Positions 5,813 to 7,400 of a DNA stretch of 7,400 bases are shown piece after piece (the stretch's first letter is position 1; the number at the start of each line of letters is the position of its first letter). The DNA is taken from assembly GCA_015520145.1 (NCBI GenBank), contig WAQR01000035.1, positions 1-7,400 on the forward strand. Direction: 5' to 3'. A program made the position numbers and the translations under genes. Source of the DNA: Candidatus Hydrothermarchaeota archaeon. Its GTDB lineage: Archaea > Hydrothermarchaeota > Hydrothermarchaeia > Hydrothermarchaeales > WAQR01. The notes beneath the pieces are model-generated. The model was not told where the DNA came from, did no database searches, and saw only the letters and a program-made list of their open reading frames with translations.

Positions 5813-7066
5813 ATGCCTGACGAAAAGAGAGATATCTCCAAAATACCCTCATTCCTACAAAGTTTATTTGAGGATAAAGTAGAGTTATTACCATCAGTTA
5901 ATGAGTTATTTGAACTGGAATTAGCCTATCTCGAGTATAATTGTTTACCAAAAAGCGATTTGTTGGATAGGTTAGCCTATTTTAGATCAGTTAATGGTGA
6001 ATATACAAAACATTTTTTAATGTATAATCAACCTACAGATGCGCTTACAGATAATCGGTCAGCACACACAAAGGCTTATTTTGAAAATGGATTATTCTCT
6101 ACAGGTTATGCAACACATGGACTATTTCCCTATCGCGGGAAGTTCCATCCTCAGTTGATTAAGGCGTTGATTAATGTCATTGGAATAAAAAAAGGAGAAA
6201 CTATTTTAGATCCGATGTGCGGTAGTGGAACTGCAAACATTGAATCTGCACTGATGGGAATAAATTCTTATGCAATAGATCTAAGTCCGTTCTGCCAATT
6301 CATGACAAAAGTAAAGTATAATAGTCTATCTATAAATATTGAACTATTAAAAGGGGTCTCTAGTAGTTCAGAAGAGTTATTTAATTTCTTTAGTGTCGGC
6401 AAACCCCAAAAACAATTACAAAAAATTGAAGATGTTGAAAGATTAAAAGTTTATGAACTGGCTTTATTAGCTTTCTTAGATTCTCTTGGATATTCTAAAA
6501 GAGTGGTTAACTCCAGTCATAAACAGCTTTTTACAAAAGTTCTAAGAAGATATGAAGACACAGTAGTTGATTTTATGTTAAATGGCTCTAAATACATAAT
6601 GGACCTGGGAACAGTCAACATCTTAGAAAACGCAACTGCTACAAAGATGCCATTGGAAGATAATTCCATTGATGGAGTGGTTACATCCCCACCATATTCG
6701 TTTGCGATTGATTATATAAAAAACGATGAAGCACAATTAAACTTTTTGGGGTATGATGTGAGTAATATTAGAAATGAAATGATCGGACTTGTTGGTAAGA
6801 ATAAAAATGAGCGATTAGAAAACTATTTTAAAGATATGGAATCAGTCTGTTTTGAGGTTTCACGGGTACTGAAAAAAGATAAATATTTTGTGATGATTAT
6901 AGGATCCAATACGAATCAAACAGGAGGTATCAGATTAGAAAGCAAGATAATAGAATCCTGCAAAAAACATGGTCTGTCACTGGTTAAAAGTATTCTAAAA
7001 CCTATAAAGGGTATGAGGAACACAATGAAGGACGAATATATATTATTCTTCCAGAAGAGAGGTTAA
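5813..7066 (+). CDS. Site-specific DNA methyltransferase, probably N4-cytosine
   Basis: This 417-residue protein carries the SAM-dependent amino-methyltransferase motifs in the order X, I, II, III/IV. Motif X is in THGLFPYRGKFHPQL (101-115). The SAM-binding motif I is DPMCGSGT (133-140). Motif II is AIDLSPF (154-160). The catalytic motif IV is TSPPY (291-295), preceded by ATKMPLEDNSIDGVV (275-289). About 110 residues (165-275) separate motif II from III/IV and may hold the target recognition region. TSPPY is typical of m4C enzymes; m6A enzymes more often have D/NPPY, so the base is an inference. An N-terminal extension of about 95 residues has no motif I know. The gene is clearly AT-richer than its neighbours, suggesting transfer. 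The next ORF starts two bases after its stop, so the pair formed an operon; a restriction-modification or other defence role is plausible, but an orphan methyltransferase cannot be excluded. Confidence 0.88.
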   Translation: MPDEKRDISKIPSFLQSLFEDKVELLPSVNELFELELAYLEYNCLPKSDLLDRLAYFRSVNGEYTKHFLMYNQPTDALTDNRSAHTKAYFENGLFSTGYATHGLFPYRGKFHPQLIKALINVIGIKKGETILDPMCGSGTANIESALMGINSYAIDLSPFCQFMTKVKYNSLSINIELLKGVSSSSEELFNFFSVGKPQKQLQKIEDVERLKVYELALLAFLDSLGYSKRVVNSSHKQLFTKVLRRYEDTVVDFMLNGSKYIMDLGTVNILENATATKMPLEDNSIDGVVTSPPYSFAIDYIKNDEAQLNFLGYDVSNIRNEMIGLVGKNKNERLENYFKDMESVCFEVSRVLKKDKYFVMIIGSNTNQTGGIRLESKIIESCKKHGLSLVKSILKPIKGMRNTMKDEYILFFQKRG

Positions 7067-7068
7067 GT

Positions 7069-7137
7069 ATGAAAGATATCCAAGAAAAATTCAATACGGT
7101 AATAACAAAAAAGTACGTGTTTAGCACACCCGCCTAA
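7069..7137 (+). pseudogene. 5' remnant of the gene following the methyltransferase, interrupted by the IS66-type element
   Basis: An ATG two bases after the methyltransferase stop, preceded by GAGAGGTTAAGT as a good ribosome binding site (GAGAGG at 7057-7062), opens MKDIQEKFNTVITKK. The A/T-rich codon use matches the methyltransferase. The frame then runs into the GC-richer IS66-type sequence and stops at 7135-7137, giving 22 codons in all; only about the first 14-15 are likely native. Tight spacing points to translational coupling with the methyltransferase. A cognate restriction enzyme is the obvious guess, but so few residues identify nothing. The rest of the gene may continue beyond the element, outside this window. 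Confidence 0.6.
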
Positions 7138-7400
7138 CAATCTCCTCGTATGGATTCAAGCCTTTCTGTCTCCACGTAACCAGGCAGCTCATAACAGTCT
7201 CGTGGATATTTGTGCCCTTCTCGTTTCTCAGTGTCCCGATAATCTTCCGTATCACAACATGCTCCCGTAGTGCCCTTTCGGCCCTGTTGTTTGTGGGTTC
7301 TATCCCGGGATTTCGTACAAATGTAAGCATGTGTCGGTGTGCAGTCCTGACTTTAGCAACAAACTCCACTACCCGCCTGGAAGTGTACTCTTTCCCGAGC
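7113..7400 (-). mobile_element. IS66-type insertion sequence, one end only
   Basis: The element enters from the right edge with the transposase 3' end facing left. Its outer end must lie between the native codons of the interrupted gene and the transposase stop at 7121. I place it near 7113, where GTACGTGTTT begins; IS66 terminal repeats commonly start with GTA, but no second end is in view to confirm this. The composition changes from AT-rich to about half GC at this point. Confidence 0.6.
7121..7400 (-). CDS. IS66 family transposase, C-terminal part (runs off the window)
   Basis: The last 93 codons of a transposase are visible. The frame stays open through the right edge (reading LGKEYTSRRVVEFVAKV upstream of a GTG at 7369, which is therefore not a real start). 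The segment NPGIEPTNNRAERALR followed by HVVIRKIIGTLRNEKG is the hallmark of the end of the IS66 DDE domain; the Glu of the NNRAER block is the likely third catalytic acid. A C-terminal tail, SCLVTWRQKGLNPYEEIVRRVC, split here only by description into SCLVTWRQKG and LNPYEEIVRRVC, closes the protein as in other IS66 transposases. Full-length members are around 450-550 residues, so most of the gene lies beyond the edge. It breaks the gene behind the methyltransferase. Confidence 0.9.
   Translation of the reverse strand, partial: LGKEYTSRRVVEFVAKVRTAHRHMLTFVRNPGIEPTNNRAERALREHVVIRKIIGTLRNEKGTNIHETVMSCLVTWRQKGLNPYEEIVRRVC

Overview
The window looks like chromosomal DNA of a euryarchaeon, probably from the Methanosarcinales/ANME-type lineages. 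This placement is an inference, with the finer taxonomy the least certain. It rests on four things: a DUF99 protein (an essentially archaeal family) of the subgroup with a GVAESF N-terminal motif; a large COG1361-like surface protein with many N-glycosylation sequons; a short folate-independent MetE-like methyltransferase; and starts that sit just downstream of TATA boxes, several with no Shine-Dalgarno sequence.

Layout, left to right. Positions 1-411 hold no gene I can support, only an 11-bp tandem repeat and a locally GC-richer stretch. A lipoprotein gene (456-1001, +) follows a 14-bp perfect palindrome. It ends 17 bp from the end of a convergent gene for a roughly 870-residue surface protein (1019-3631, -), which has a signal peptide, about six Ig-like repeats and a C-terminal membrane anchor. 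Both products belong outside the cytoplasmic membrane. A 260-bp gap (3632-3894) holds the surface-protein promoter, an oligo-T terminator and a G-rich motif with a 7-codon mini-ORF. Next on the minus strand come a MetE-like methyltransferase (3895-4914) and the DUF99 protein (5080-5679). Each appears to have its own promoter, and the two are probably not tightly cotranscribed.

The right end is accessory DNA. An AT-rich DNA methyltransferase gene (5813-7066, +; TSPPY catalytic motif, so probably N4-cytosine) is followed two bases later by the first codons of another gene (from 7069). That second gene is cut off by an IS66-type element whose transposase 3' end (7121-7400, -) runs off the window. 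The simplest reading is a horizontally acquired methyltransferase operon, possibly restriction-modification, whose second gene was broken by the insertion.

No tRNA, rRNA or CRISPR array was seen. The points most worth checking are the H-x-H replacement of the usual H-x-C zinc motif in the MetE-like enzyme, the interrupted gene behind the methyltransferase, and the possible small transcript around 3760-3850.
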